The notes: generated by a model from the sequence alone, not told the origin. 15,060 bases of DNA from CAZILM01 sp964625325 (GCA_964625325.1 CAZVBA010000017.1:1-15060); one strand, 5' to 3'; counted from the stretch's first letter, positions 1 to 6,987 are shown. Numbers and translations are program-made.

Positions 1-11
1 TTGAGGCTCAA

Positions 12-41
12 AAAAGGCCCGGACTTTCGCCCAGGCCTTTT
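12..41 (-). terminator. Intrinsic terminator after the response regulator gene
   Basis: Read on the minus strand, arms 41-29 and 24-12 form a 13-bp stem (AAAAGGCCTGGGC against GTCCGGGCCTTTT) capped by a GAAA tetraloop. It is followed by six U (15-10). Two pairs are G-U wobbles on the minus strand but A-C mismatches on the plus strand, so the hairpin is built for minus-strand transcription. It lies 15 nt past the stop codon of the receiver gene and closes the S41 protease-pyrG-receiver unit. Confidence 0.93.
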
Positions 42-56
42 ATTCCCCTGTTTGTT

Positions 57-479
57 TTACACGCCGAGATGGTGCCTAATGCGGTCGACGACATCAGCAA
101 TGACGACCTGGCTCTTCACCAGATAATCATCTACTCCCAGAGAGTGGGCACGCTCCTTATCACTCTCTTGACTCAGGGCGGTAAGCATAATCACTTTGAC
201 ATTGGCCGTCTCCGGCGTATTGCGCAGGATGTCCAGCACGTCGAAACCGCTGACTTTGGGCATCATGACGTCGAGAAGAATCAAATCTGGCCGGTAGGCC
301 TGGGCGGCCGCCAGGGCGTCTTCGCCATTGGGTACACGCTTAATCGTAAAGCCTTCGGCCTCCAGACGGGTTTGGTAGACGGCGGCGAGGGCATCATCGT
401 CCTCAACTAAAAGAATCTTCTTGGGCGGCGCCGCATTTGCAGGTGGAGGAGTCGGCGCGGCTGTATTATCCATAACCAT
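57..479 (-). CDS. Stand-alone response regulator receiver protein (CheY/Spo0F-like)
   Basis: 140 residues forming a single receiver domain with no output domain. Residues 1-20 are an Ala/Pro-rich, probably disordered extension. The receiver fold runs from about 21 to 140. The acidic pocket is E26-D27-D28, the phosphoacceptor is D70 (in LILLDVMMP), the switch threonine is T100 and the conserved lysine is K122. Known receivers of this form act by phosphorylation-dependent protein binding or as phosphorelay intermediates; the partner cannot be told from here, and no histidine kinase lies in the window. The ATG at 479 is preceded by AGGAGGG (498-492), 12 nt away, which is long spacing; a second ATG two codons in would make it longer. 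It follows pyrG by 34 nt with no visible promoter, so co-transcription is likely. The terminator at 12-41 ends the unit. Confidence 0.93.
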   Translation of the reverse strand: MVMDNTAAPTPPPANAAPPKKILLVEDDDALAAVYQTRLEAEGFTIKRVPNGEDALAAAQAYRPDLILLDVMMPKVSGFDVLDILRNTPETANVKVIMLTALSQESDKERAHSLGVDDYLVKSQVVIADVVDRIRHHLGV

Positions 480-513
480 AATGCTAGCACTCCCTCCTAG
501 ACGCTACAAGTCT

Positions 514-2118
514 TTACTTTTTCAAACACGCTTCAATGAAGCCTTTGAACATCGGGTGCGGCCGGTTGGGACGCGACTTGAACTCGGGGTGGAATTGGCT
601 GGCCAGTAAGAATGGGTGATCGATGCCTTCAATCACTTCCACCAGGTTGTTGGCACGGTTAATACCGGTGGCCCGAATACCCCATTGCTCATACTTGTCG
701 CGATAGTCATTGTTGCATTCGCCGCGGTGACGGTGGCGCTCGACAATATCGGTCTTACCGTAAACTTTGGCCGCCAAACTGCCCTTTTCCAGGTGGCACT
801 CATAATTGCCCAAGCGCATGGTGCCACCGGTTTGCAGTTTGTCCTTTTGGTCAGCCATGGTATTGATAACCAGCGCCGGACTGTGCTCATTCAATTCAAA
901 ACTGGTGGCTTCAGCAATGCCGGCGTTGCGGGCGGCGCCAATCACGGCCATTTGCAGCCCCAAACAGAGGCCCAGGTACGGTACTTTGGTGGCTAAGCTA
1001 TACTGGGCGGCTTTGATTTTGCCTTCCAGGCCGCGCTTGCCAAAACCACCGGGCACGACAATGCCGTCATAGCCTTTGAGAGCCGGCGCAATGTCTTCGC
1101 CGTTGTCGTACTTGGCGGCGTCAATCCAGGCAATGTCTATATCGACGTCATAGTACCAGGCGGCGGCCTTGAGCGCTTCAAACACCGACATGTAGGTATC
1201 AGTATTGTCCATATATTTAGCCACAAAGCCGACTTTAACTGTACGCGGGTGTTTGGCCGTGGCCCGCTCCACGGTAGCGCGCCATTCTTTGAGTTGTGGC
1301 TTGGAGGCTTTGACGCCGAGTTTCTCGCAAATCACATTGGCAATGCCGCTGTCTTCCAACGTCAAAGGTACTTGATAAATACTGGCCGCATTAGGCAGCA
1401 GCGCAATGGCCGCCTCCGGCACGCCGCTAAATAAACTCAGTTTGCGCTTGACGTTAGCATTGGCCGGCTTTTCGCTACGACCGACTAATATATCCGGTGC
1501 AATACCCAGGCCGCGTAATTCGCGGACTGAATTCTGGGCCGGTTTGGTTTTGGTTTCATTGCTGGCGCCTAGGAATGGCAGGTAGACAACATGGATGTAG
1601 GCACAGTTCTCCAGGCCAACCCGAACGCCCAGTTCACGAATGGCTTCAATGAACGACAGTGATTCGTAGTCACCCACTGTACCGCCAATTTCGACAATAT
1701 GCACATCAAAGCCTTCGCCGGCTTTAATAATCCAATCCTGAATGGCATTGGTCAGGTGCGGAATAATCTGGACGTCATCGCCGTCAAACTTGCCGGCCCG
1801 TTCGTCTTGAATAAGTTTCAACAGCACCCGCCCGCTCATAAGACTGCTCGCGGTGGTCATTTCTTCGTCTGTAAAACGCTCGTAATGGCCAAGGTCCAAG
1901 TCGGTCTCGGCGCCGTCTTTGGTTACGAAGCATTCGCCGTGTTCACGGGGGTTGAGCAGGCCGGCGTCAACATTGAGGTAGGGGTCGCATTTTTGGAGAT
2001 TAACTTTGAGGCCGCGGGCTTTGAGGAGGTTGCCGATTGAGGCGGCGGTAATACCCTTGCCGAGTCCGGAAAGCACGCCACCTGTCACAAATACATATTT
2101 AGTCGGCTTTTTGGCCAC
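514..2118 (-). CDS. pyrG: CTP synthase (glutamine-hydrolysing)
   Basis: 534 residues, the usual length. The enzyme aminates UTP to CTP using ATP and glutamine, the last step of de novo pyrimidine nucleotide synthesis, in the cytoplasm. The N-terminal synthetase domain (about 1-268) carries the P-loop-like GGVLSGLGKG (13-22) and the family block DGAETDLDLGHYERF (68-82). The C-terminal class I glutamine amidotransferase domain (about 295-534) has the nucleophile C385 in GLCLGLQ and the H510/E512 pair in SQFHPEF. All catalytic residues are present. The start is GTG at 2118, supported by AGGGGAG 5 nt upstream. Upstream lies a candidate promoter (2144-2172), so the gene may be read both from the S41 protease and from its own start. 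No pyrimidine-sensing attenuator hairpin is visible in the 87-nt gap. Confidence 0.98.
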   Translation of the reverse strand: MAKKPTKYVFVTGGVLSGLGKGITAASIGNLLKARGLKVNLQKCDPYLNVDAGLLNPREHGECFVTKDGAETDLDLGHYERFTDEEMTTASSLMSGRVLLKLIQDERAGKFDGDDVQIIPHLTNAIQDWIIKAGEGFDVHIVEIGGTVGDYESLSFIEAIRELGVRVGLENCAYIHVVYLPFLGASNETKTKPAQNSVRELRGLGIAPDILVGRSEKPANANVKRKLSLFSGVPEAAIALLPNAASIYQVPLTLEDSGIANVICEKLGVKASKPQLKEWRATVERATAKHPRTVKVGFVAKYMDNTDTYMSVFEALKAAAWYYDVDIDIAWIDAAKYDNGEDIAPALKGYDGIVVPGGFGKRGLEGKIKAAQYSLATKVPYLGLCLGLQMAVIGAARNAGIAEATSFELNEHSPALVINTMADQKDKLQTGGTMRLGNYECHLEKGSLAAKVYGKTDIVERHRHRGECNNDYRDKYEQWGIRATGINRANNLVEVIEGIDHPFLLASQFHPEFKSRPNRPHPMFKGFIEACLKK

Positions 2119-2143
2119 TACGCTCCCCTATTTGTTCGTTACT

Positions 2144-2172
2144 ATCCTAACCTATACCGCCGTATAGCTCAA
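2144..2172 (-). promoter_or_regulatory. Candidate promoter for pyrG
   Basis: On the minus strand, TTGAGC (2172-2167) and TAGGAT (2149-2144) are separated by exactly 17 nt; each matches the sigma-70 consensus at four of six bases. A start near 2137 would leave an 18-19 nt leader containing the AGGGGAG ribosome site of pyrG. The matches are modest, so this is a candidate only. Confidence 0.4.
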
Positions 2173-2205
2173 GCGGAAAAATAAGATACGAAGCGCTTGC
2201 GCGGA

Positions 2206-3450
2206 TTATTGTTTAAGGCTGGCCAGGGCGGCGTCGAGCTGGGGATCGCGGTTGTTTTTGAAATCGTCGTCGCTGCGGTCAACTTTTTTGTCAGGTTCAA
2301 TGCCCTGTTTGTCGATGTTGCGCCCGTTAGGCGTAAACCAGCGGGCAATTGTTACTTTAAGCTCACTGCCATCACCAAAGTTGATAATTTGCTGCACGCT
2401 GCCTTTGCCAAAGCTCTTCTTGCCCATTAGTGTGGCGGCACCGTTATCTTTGAGCGCACCTGCCGTGATTTCGCTGGCGCTGGCGCTGCCGTCGTCAATT
2501 AATACGACAGTTGGAATACCATTGAGTAGCGGATTGCCGGTGGCTTTGTAGTCGTGCACAATCGTACCGTCGCGGCGCTCAGTTAAAACCGTCTTGCCGA
2601 CTGGCAGCCAGAGGCTGGAAACATCAACCGCCGAGGTAAGCAATCCGCCCGGGTCGCTACGCAAATCCAACACGACCGCTTTGACATTCTTGTCCTTAAA
2701 GTCCTGGGCGGCCTTGCGGCTCAGGTCTGATGTATCATCGCCAAAACGGCTGATTTTAAGATAGCCGATGTTGCCGTCCATAATTTTGGAGGTTACGCTT
2801 GGTACAGTGATGGTATCACGCGTAATTGTCAGGGTTAACTGGGAACCAGCCCGCACAATTTTGAGTTTTACTTGGCTGCCCTTGGGGCCGCGGATTTTGT
2901 CGACCACTTGGCTGATCGTCATGTCGGCCGTACTCTTGCCATCCACTTCGGCGATAATATCTTTTGGCCGCAGTCCGGCTTTTTCGGCCGGGAAACCGCT
3001 CAGCGGCGCAATAACAACCGTGTTGCCATTGGCATCTTTGCCTAGCTCGGCGCCAATACCTGTGAACGAACCGCTAAGCTCGTTACTGAAGTCCTTGGCG
3101 GCCGTCGGGTTAAAGTACTCCGTGTATGGATCACCGCTAGCCGTCGCCAGGCCTTGCTTGAGCCCGTCCAACAGTTTGTTAGTATCAAGCTGGCCGTCAA
3201 AGTTGGACTTGAGCGAATCATAAACTTGTTCAACCGTGGAGTAATCGAGGTTGGCCGGCAGGTTTCGAGACACACTTTTACGAAACAGCCCGTCCGGACC
3301 GACGCGTATGCGGCCGTTACCAAAACCGACCCCGAGTGTAAAAATAAACAGTACCACGAAAGCGCGGACAACAAACTTCGGCCACCGCCGCTGCCGCTGG
3401 CCGGTAACCGTCGGATCACCTGACTGGTTCACCCCTTTTTGTCCAAACAT
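2206..3450 (-). CDS. S41 family C-terminal processing peptidase (CtpA/Prc-like)
   Basis: 414 residues, normal for a single-PDZ CtpA-type serine protease. A short basic cytoplasmic stretch (1-26) precedes one membrane anchor (about 27-46), so the catalytic part should face outside. Residues about 60-120 are the N-terminal helical region. A PDZ domain (about 125-205) contains the carboxylate-binding region GIGAEL. The S41 core (about 225-390) has GSASASE (321-327) and SFGKGSVQ (346-353). The Ser324/Lys349 dyad has the 25-residue spacing of the family. These enzymes trim or degrade exported proteins from their C-termini; substrates here are unknown, but the neighbouring CHAP hydrolase is a reasonable candidate by inference. 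ATG at 3450 has no Shine-Dalgarno, and TATAAT ends 8 nt before it, pointing to a leaderless transcript. pyrG follows after 87 nt. Confidence 0.95.
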   Translation of the reverse strand: MFGQKGVNQSGDPTVTGQRQRRWPKFVVRAFVVLFIFTLGVGFGNGRIRVGPDGLFRKSVSRNLPANLDYSTVEQVYDSLKSNFDGQLDTNKLLDGLKQGLATASGDPYTEYFNPTAAKDFSNELSGSFTGIGAELGKDANGNTVVIAPLSGFPAEKAGLRPKDIIAEVDGKSTADMTISQVVDKIRGPKGSQVKLKIVRAGSQLTLTITRDTITVPSVTSKIMDGNIGYLKISRFGDDTSDLSRKAAQDFKDKNVKAVVLDLRSDPGGLLTSAVDVSSLWLPVGKTVLTERRDGTIVHDYKATGNPLLNGIPTVVLIDDGSASASEITAGALKDNGAATLMGKKSFGKGSVQQIINFGDGSELKVTIARWFTPNGRNIDKQGIEPDKKVDRSDDDFKNNRDPQLDAALASLKQ

Positions 3451-3458
3451 ACCAAACC

Positions 3459-3464
3459 ATTATA
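3459..3464 (-). promoter_or_regulatory. -10 box (TATAAT) of a probable leaderless promoter, S41 protease
   Basis: A perfect TATAAT on the minus strand ends 8 nt before the ATG at 3450, so transcription should start at or within one or two bases of the start codon. The 8 nt between (GGTTTGGT) contain no Shine-Dalgarno. No convincing -35 is present at 16-18 nt spacing. Confidence 0.6.
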
Positions 3465-3527
3465 GCGTAAGCGGCTTAGAATTGACCTAATTAAACTAAT
3501 GTTTAAGTCCGCTAAACTTTTTAGAAA

Positions 3528-3696
3528 TAAGACGCACGTACTTAGATGCAATACAAGGAAGTATTGAAGCACGGAATGAGGCGTACAAATGGTACGTCGA
3601 ATGAGTACTGGAAATACTGACGCAGTAGTGCGCTAAGAGCAAGTACAGAATGCTTGGCTTTGCCAGGCAGCAGGTGCTTGCGCTACGTGTGTCTTA
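3528..3696 (+). ncRNA. Candidate structured RNA or mobile RNA-like element, unrecognised family
   Basis: Plus-strand folding, worked out by eye. P1 is 3528-3540 with 3684-3696 (13 bp, one G-U). P2 is 3541-3545 with 3633-3637 (CTTAG/CTAAG), directly abutting P1. Inside P2 are four hairpins: 3549-3554/3561-3566 (loop AAGGAA), 3580-3586/3592-3598 (one G-U), 3604-3607/3615-3618, and 3621-3624/3629-3632. Between P2 and P1 is an arm, 3639-3646/3674-3681 (one G-U), a 5x5 internal loop, then 3652-3658/3662-3668 (one G-U, loop TTT). About 108 of 169 bases pair. All four wobbles become A-C mismatches on the minus strand, so the plus strand is the likely RNA. GAATGAG occurs twice (3574-3580, 3599-3605). 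The 3' arm of P1 covers the stop codon of the CHAP gene on the other strand. It does not match what I know of tmRNA, RNase P, SRP or 6S RNA. A short mobile element with 13-bp terminal inverted repeats is the main alternative. Confidence 0.6.
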
Positions 3697-4806
3697 CGGG
3701 AAGTGGATGAAGACCAGGCCGGTGGTGTACCGCCAGCCTTCACTGTAATGTCCTTGGTAATCAACGTTGTACTGCGAAATATAGATAGTGCCACCGCTGC
3801 CGACAGCTTCGACATACATAACGTGTCCGAAGGCTCCGCCGCTATATACAGCCACGTCGCCGACTCTCGGATTACTGTCAACCGGTATGCCTTCGGCTCG
3901 GGCGTCATCGGGCCACTGATTGGCATTACCACGACCGCCCCAATATGGCATATGGCGACCACTATTCCAGACTTTCCAGGCGGTAAAGCTGACGCATTCG
4001 CGGTTATACATCCCCCAACTGTCCAGCGTGCTGTCCATCGGCGCGTTGGCCCAGACTGATGGGTAGCCGCCATTGTTGGGGTCGCCATGCATATCACCGA
4101 TGTTGAATTGGGAGTTCTCAATGGCCTGCTGGCGACGAAGTTCGCCGATTTGGGAATTATTAGCCTGGATTTGGCTGTTCAGGGTGGCTTGCTGGTCTTC
4201 ATTCAGAGATAATAGGTTATTCTTCTGCCCCTGTTCAGCGGCTAGCTGGTCATTCATGTTGCGCTGATCGGCCAGCAACTTTTCGACTTCATCCTTTTGC
4301 TTGGCCAGTTGCTGCTTGAGCTCGGCAATTTTTTGCACGGTTGTCTTTATCTTGTCAGATACCGAATTGCGATATTGCTGTTTGTCGACAAAGTCGCTTA
4401 GGTCTTTGCTCGAGGCCAGCATTTCCAGGGTGCTGATCTGGCCTTCCAGATACATGGCCTTGATATTTTCACCCAGTACCTTTTTCTGCTTCTCCAGTTC
4501 TTCCTGGGCAACCGTAATCTGGCGTTGCAGGTCATCACTTTTATCTTGATTGGCTTTAATTTGGGCCTGCAGGGTGTCTATGCGGCCTTGTAGTTTACTG
4601 ATTTCATCGGCCAGCGATGATGCTTGAGCGCCGAGTTGCGCCTGGGCGGCGGCCTTACCGCTGTTGTCAGCTCGTAGGCTGTTGATTTGGTCATCAAAGT
4701 GATCAGCCAACGCTAAAGGCTTCACTAGAATGCTAAAGCCAAACACGGCAATTAATAGTGCTAACGGTAGTATCGAAAGAGGCTTGAGGGCTTTTTTAGA
4801 CTTCAT
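3694..4806 (-). CDS. Secreted coiled-coil CHAP-domain peptidoglycan hydrolase (PcsB-like)
   Basis: 370 residues from the ATG at 4806. A signal peptide occupies 1-34 (basic KSKKALK, a hydrophobic core, then LALA before D35). Residues about 38-232 are a long Gln/Lys/Glu-rich coiled coil. A C-terminal CHAP domain (about 252-370) carries the nucleophile C271 (in NRECVSF) and H328 with E333 (in GHVMYVE). This is the layout of PcsB, which cleaves septal peptidoglycan when its coiled coil is engaged by FtsX. The gene sits directly downstream of ftsE-ftsX, which supports that role by analogy; the cleavage site is not known here. An ATG at 4836 and a TTG at 4860 are in-frame alternatives. I prefer 4806 because it gives a standard signal peptide and because the longer starts overlap a good promoter (4832-4860). 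No Shine-Dalgarno precedes 4806. Confidence 0.9.
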   Translation of the reverse strand: MKSKKALKPLSILPLALLIAVFGFSILVKPLALADHFDDQINSLRADNSGKAAAQAQLGAQASSLADEISKLQGRIDTLQAQIKANQDKSDDLQRQITVAQEELEKQKKVLGENIKAMYLEGQISTLEMLASSKDLSDFVDKQQYRNSVSDKIKTTVQKIAELKQQLAKQKDEVEKLLADQRNMNDQLAAEQGQKNNLLSLNEDQQATLNSQIQANNSQIGELRRQQAIENSQFNIGDMHGDPNNGGYPSVWANAPMDSTLDSWGMYNRECVSFTAWKVWNSGRHMPYWGGRGNANQWPDDARAEGIPVDSNPRVGDVAVYSGGAFGHVMYVEAVGSGGTIYISQYNVDYQGHYSEGWRYTTGLVFIHFP

Positions 4807-4831
4807 TTTTGATTTTTTTATTAACGCCCCA

Positions 4832-4860
4832 ATCATAGCACAGCCCTCAAGTGATTGCAA
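4832..4860 (-). promoter_or_regulatory. Extended -10 promoter for the CHAP hydrolase gene
   Basis: On the minus strand TTGCAA (4860-4855) and TATGAT (4837-4832) are 17 nt apart, with TGC immediately before the -10, which is the extended -10 pattern. Transcription would begin near 4825, about 19 nt before the preferred ATG at 4806, and after the alternative ATG at 4836. This allows the hydrolase to be expressed apart from ftsEX. The upstream part of the gap (4861-4991) contains the direct repeat GTCTAGTC at 4877-4884 and 4905-4912; nothing else stands out there, and no terminator follows ftsX. Confidence 0.55.
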
Positions 4861-4991
4861 TTAGCGACCCAATGTTGTCTAGTCATAATGGTTACGAGCA
4901 CCACGTCTAGTCTACTGCTAGCCGCCGGTTGTCTCGGTGAGATTACTTACACCCCTACCCTTTACCCCTGTTAAAATTATATAAGAAAGAA

Positions 4992-5951
4992 CTACTTGGT
5001 CGTTTTGAATTTTAGATACCGTCGGGTCGCCAGGACAGAAGAAACGGCACCGATGAGTATACCAATCGCCATCTGCCCTGTCAAAATCACCCAAAAATGC
5101 TGGCTGAAGTAGTCGCTGGCAAAGCCGATGTCCAATAGACCCAAGCTGGTAGCTTCAAATGTCGATGACGCCACGGTGAACAGGCTGCCGACCAAGATGA
5201 CCGAAATAATCGAGGCGATGATGCCGTAAAACATAGTCTCCACCACAAACGGGCCACGGATAAACCAGGTACTGGCGCCCAGCAAACGCATAATGGTCAG
5301 TTCTTCACGGCGGTTAAAGATGGCCATTTGGATGGTGTTGAAGATAATCAGCGTCGAAATAATCGTAAAGACGATAACGCCTACCAGAGCCGCCTCGCGC
5401 ATGAATTTGGTGGCTTGAGTAATCTTGTCGATGGCCTGTTTACGGTCGCCTGAATAAGACGTTTCGTCGGATTGCAGGCGCTTAACGGTGGGTTGCTCCA
5501 GAAAATCACGGATTTCACTAATCTTGTTAGGATCTCTGGGCTTGATGAGAATGGTGGCGGGCAGCGGATTATCGGTCTGTGAGATGGCCGCTAACAGGTC
5601 CGGGTTATTCTTATTCTGGCGTTGATAGTCCTTTAACGCCTGGTCCTTTGATATATACTCGACTGATTTGACGTTATCCAAGTGTTTGATATCAACTATT
5701 AATTTGTTTGTATCAGTCGGCTTTAGGTTGTCCTTTAAATAGACTGAGACGTCAATTTTGTCGGTGATTTGGCTGATGGTATGAGTAAAAGTGGCGTTGG
5801 AAATAACTAAAAACAGCACGATAGTCAGCGTCACCAGCATCATCGCCATGGCGGCCACGGCCAGCCAGGCGTTGCGCAGGAAATTGGCTATCCCGGTGGT
5901 GAAGATGCGCTCTGTCGTAATTATGCGGCGGCGCATGCCCTGTGGCTTCAT
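4992..5951 (-). CDS. ftsX: Cell division protein FtsX (ABC transporter-like permease)
   Basis: 319 residues with the standard FtsX topology. Residues 1-28 are cytoplasmic, TM1 is about 29-51, and an extracellular domain (about 52-183) is where coiled-coil activators or hydrolases dock in other bacteria. TM2 is about 187-207, followed by a cytoplasmic segment with RREELTIMRLLGAS (214-227), the family block before TM3 (about 236-260); TM4 is about 286-308. With FtsE it forms a mechanotransmission complex that uses ATP hydrolysis to switch on septal cell-wall hydrolases rather than to move a solute. Its ATG (5951-5949) overlaps the ftsE TGA (5950-5948) as ATGA, so translation is coupled. GGGGAG lies 10 nt upstream inside ftsE. 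The CHAP hydrolase encoded next is the obvious partner. Confidence 0.96.
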   Translation of the reverse strand: MKPQGMRRRIITTERIFTTGIANFLRNAWLAVAAMAMMLVTLTIVLFLVISNATFTHTISQITDKIDVSVYLKDNLKPTDTNKLIVDIKHLDNVKSVEYISKDQALKDYQRQNKNNPDLLAAISQTDNPLPATILIKPRDPNKISEIRDFLEQPTVKRLQSDETSYSGDRKQAIDKITQATKFMREAALVGVIVFTIISTLIIFNTIQMAIFNRREELTIMRLLGASTWFIRGPFVVETMFYGIIASIISVILVGSLFTVASSTFEATSLGLLDIGFASDYFSQHFWVILTGQMAIGILIGAVSSVLATRRYLKFKTTK

Positions 5952-6631
5952 GCTTTGTATTCTCCCCGAGCGCGGTCGCTGACGATTTTGCCGTCCTTAA
6001 TAGTGATGACGCGACGCTGCAAGCGATTAACGATATCCTGGTTATGGGTTGTCAGCAACACAGTGGTGCCGTACTTATTGATTTTTTCGAGTACCTTGAT
6101 AACGTCCCAAGCGTGTTTCGGGTCGAGGTTGCCGGTTGGCTCGTCGGCAATCAGGATGCGCGGCTGGCGGACAACGGCCCGGGCAATGGCGACACGCTGG
6201 CGCTCACCACCGGACAGCTCACGCGGCATGCGCTTTTCTTTGCCGGCCAGGCCGACCAGATCGAGTACTTTGGGCACAGTGTGGTGAATTTCGCGGTTGG
6301 CGTAGCCGACTAACTCCAGGGCAAAGGCGACGTTTTCAAACACTGTTTTATTTGGTAACAGCTTGAAATCTTGGAAAACGACGCCGATTTTGCGGCGGAG
6401 CATCGGTATTTCGCGGTCTTTGAGCTTGTCATAATCAATGCCGCCGACAATAATCTTGCCGCTAGTCGGCCGTTCTTCTCTGGTTAATAACTTCAATAAA
6501 GTCGATTTACCGGCACCGCTCTGGCCGACGACGATAACGAACTCCTTAGGCTCGACATGCAAACTAACCCGGTCTAAAGCCGAACTAGTGGTTCGCCCAT
6601 AAGTCTTGGTTACCCTATCGAGAAGTATCAT
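5948..6631 (-). CDS. ftsE: Cell division ATP-binding protein FtsE
   Basis: 227 residues, the usual FtsE length. ABC-type ATPase motifs are complete: Walker A GQSGAGKST (36-44), Q-loop Q87, signature LSGGE (139-143), Walker B ILIADE (159-164), D-loop NLD (168-170) and switch histidine H196. It sits on the cytoplasmic face of the membrane, dimerises on ATP and drives FtsX at the division site. ATG at 6631 has no Shine-Dalgarno. TGTTATACT, an extended -10, ends 7 nt before it, so the ftsEX message is probably leaderless. The gene begins a division unit (ftsE-ftsX-CHAP) separated from the upstream gene by a strong terminator (6649-6684). Confidence 0.96.
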   Translation of the reverse strand: MILLDRVTKTYGRTTSSALDRVSLHVEPKEFVIVVGQSGAGKSTLLKLLTREERPTSGKIIVGGIDYDKLKDREIPMLRRKIGVVFQDFKLLPNKTVFENVAFALELVGYANREIHHTVPKVLDLVGLAGKEKRMPRELSGGERQRVAIARAVVRQPRILIADEPTGNLDPKHAWDVIKVLEKINKYGTTVLLTTHNQDIVNRLQRRVITIKDGKIVSDRARGEYKA

Positions 6632-6638
6632 TCTTATT

Positions 6639-6647
6639 AGTATAACA
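6639..6647 (-). promoter_or_regulatory. Extended -10 (TGTTATACT) of a probable leaderless ftsE promoter
   Basis: TATACT (6644-6639) is preceded by TGT (6647-6645), giving the TGn extended -10 that can dispense with a -35. Seven bases (AATAAGA) separate it from the ATG. The expected start point is at the A of the ATG or one base before it. The TG lies at the end of the U-tract of the preceding terminator. Confidence 0.6.
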
Positions 6648-6648
6648 A

Positions 6649-6684
6649 AAAACTCCTTATGGGTTCTTAGCCATAAGGAGTTTT
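6649..6684 (-). terminator. Intrinsic terminator after the acidic protein gene
   Basis: A perfect 14-bp stem pairs 6684-6671 with 6662-6649 (AAAACTCCTTATGG against CCATAAGGAGTTTT), with an 8-nt loop. On the minus strand it ends in six U (6652-6647). It starts 15 nt after the stop of the acidic protein gene and isolates ftsE from upstream transcription. Confidence 0.93.
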
Positions 6685-6699
6685 AAGTTTGCAGAAAAT

Positions 6700-6987
6700 T
6701 TACTGCTGAGGAGCTGCCGGAGCTGTCGGGTCCTCGTTCTCTGGAGCTGGGCTCTCAGATGGTGACGCGCTAGGATCTGGAACTGAAGGTCCCTGATCAA
6801 ACGATGTCGCCGGGGCGGCCGTTTCTTCAGCTGAATCTGAATCACTGCCGTCATCAACTGCCGGTGGGTCAGCGGCCGGTACTACCGGTTCGCTGGGAGC
6901 CATTGGTGCCGGATCGGCTGCAGGCATATCAGCTGGCTGATCATCTGGTGCTGGAGCTGTCGGCATACCTTGTTGTTGGTCGTCCAT
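6700..6987 (-). CDS. Small acidic, disordered Ala/Pro-rich protein of unknown function
   Basis: 95 residues, not recognised. The sequence is almost entirely Ala, Pro, Asp, Ser, Glu and Gln. It has about 14 Asp and 6 Glu and no Lys, Arg, His, Leu, Ile, Cys, Trp or Tyr, so net charge is near -20 and no folded core is expected. There is no signal peptide or membrane segment. A real gene is supported by AAGGA placed 7 nt before the ATG at 6987, an AT-rich upstream stretch with TATAAA-like hexamers, and a dedicated strong terminator 15 nt after the stop. It lies alone between prfB (65-nt gap) and ftsE. A role as a charge-rich tether, a nucleic-acid mimic or a binding partner of basic proteins is conceivable but not shown. 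Confidence 0.8.
   Translation of the reverse strand: MDDQQQGMPTAPAPDDQPADMPAADPAPMAPSEPVVPAADPPAVDDGSDSDSAEETAAPATSFDQGPSVPDPSASPSESPAPENEDPTAPAAPQQ

Noticed and set aside
1699..2040. Plus-strand open frame antisense to pyrG
   Set aside because: It lies fully inside pyrG, has no ribosome site and no recognisable domain; it is a shadow of a conserved gene on the other strand.
2173..2205. Terminator between the S41 protease gene and pyrG
   Set aside because: There is a T-rich stretch on the minus strand, but the GC-rich bases before it form no stem of useful length with a normal loop.
3482..3518. Plus-strand promoter for the structured element (TTGACC at 3482, TAAACT at 3513)
   Set aside because: The two hexamers are 25 nt apart, too far for one promoter, and no -35 fits TAAACT well, so I did not list a promoter.
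3528..3696. SRP RNA, 6S RNA, tmRNA or RNase P RNA
   Set aside because: The GGAA-capped SRP helix, the long 6S hairpin with a central bubble, the tRNA-like tmRNA ends and the RNase P core motifs are all missing.
3633..4121. Second minus-strand frame of 162 residues overlapping the CHAP gene
   Set aside because: It overlaps the CHAP domain, whose catalytic motifs are clear, and its own sequence is low-complexity; it is an out-of-frame reading.
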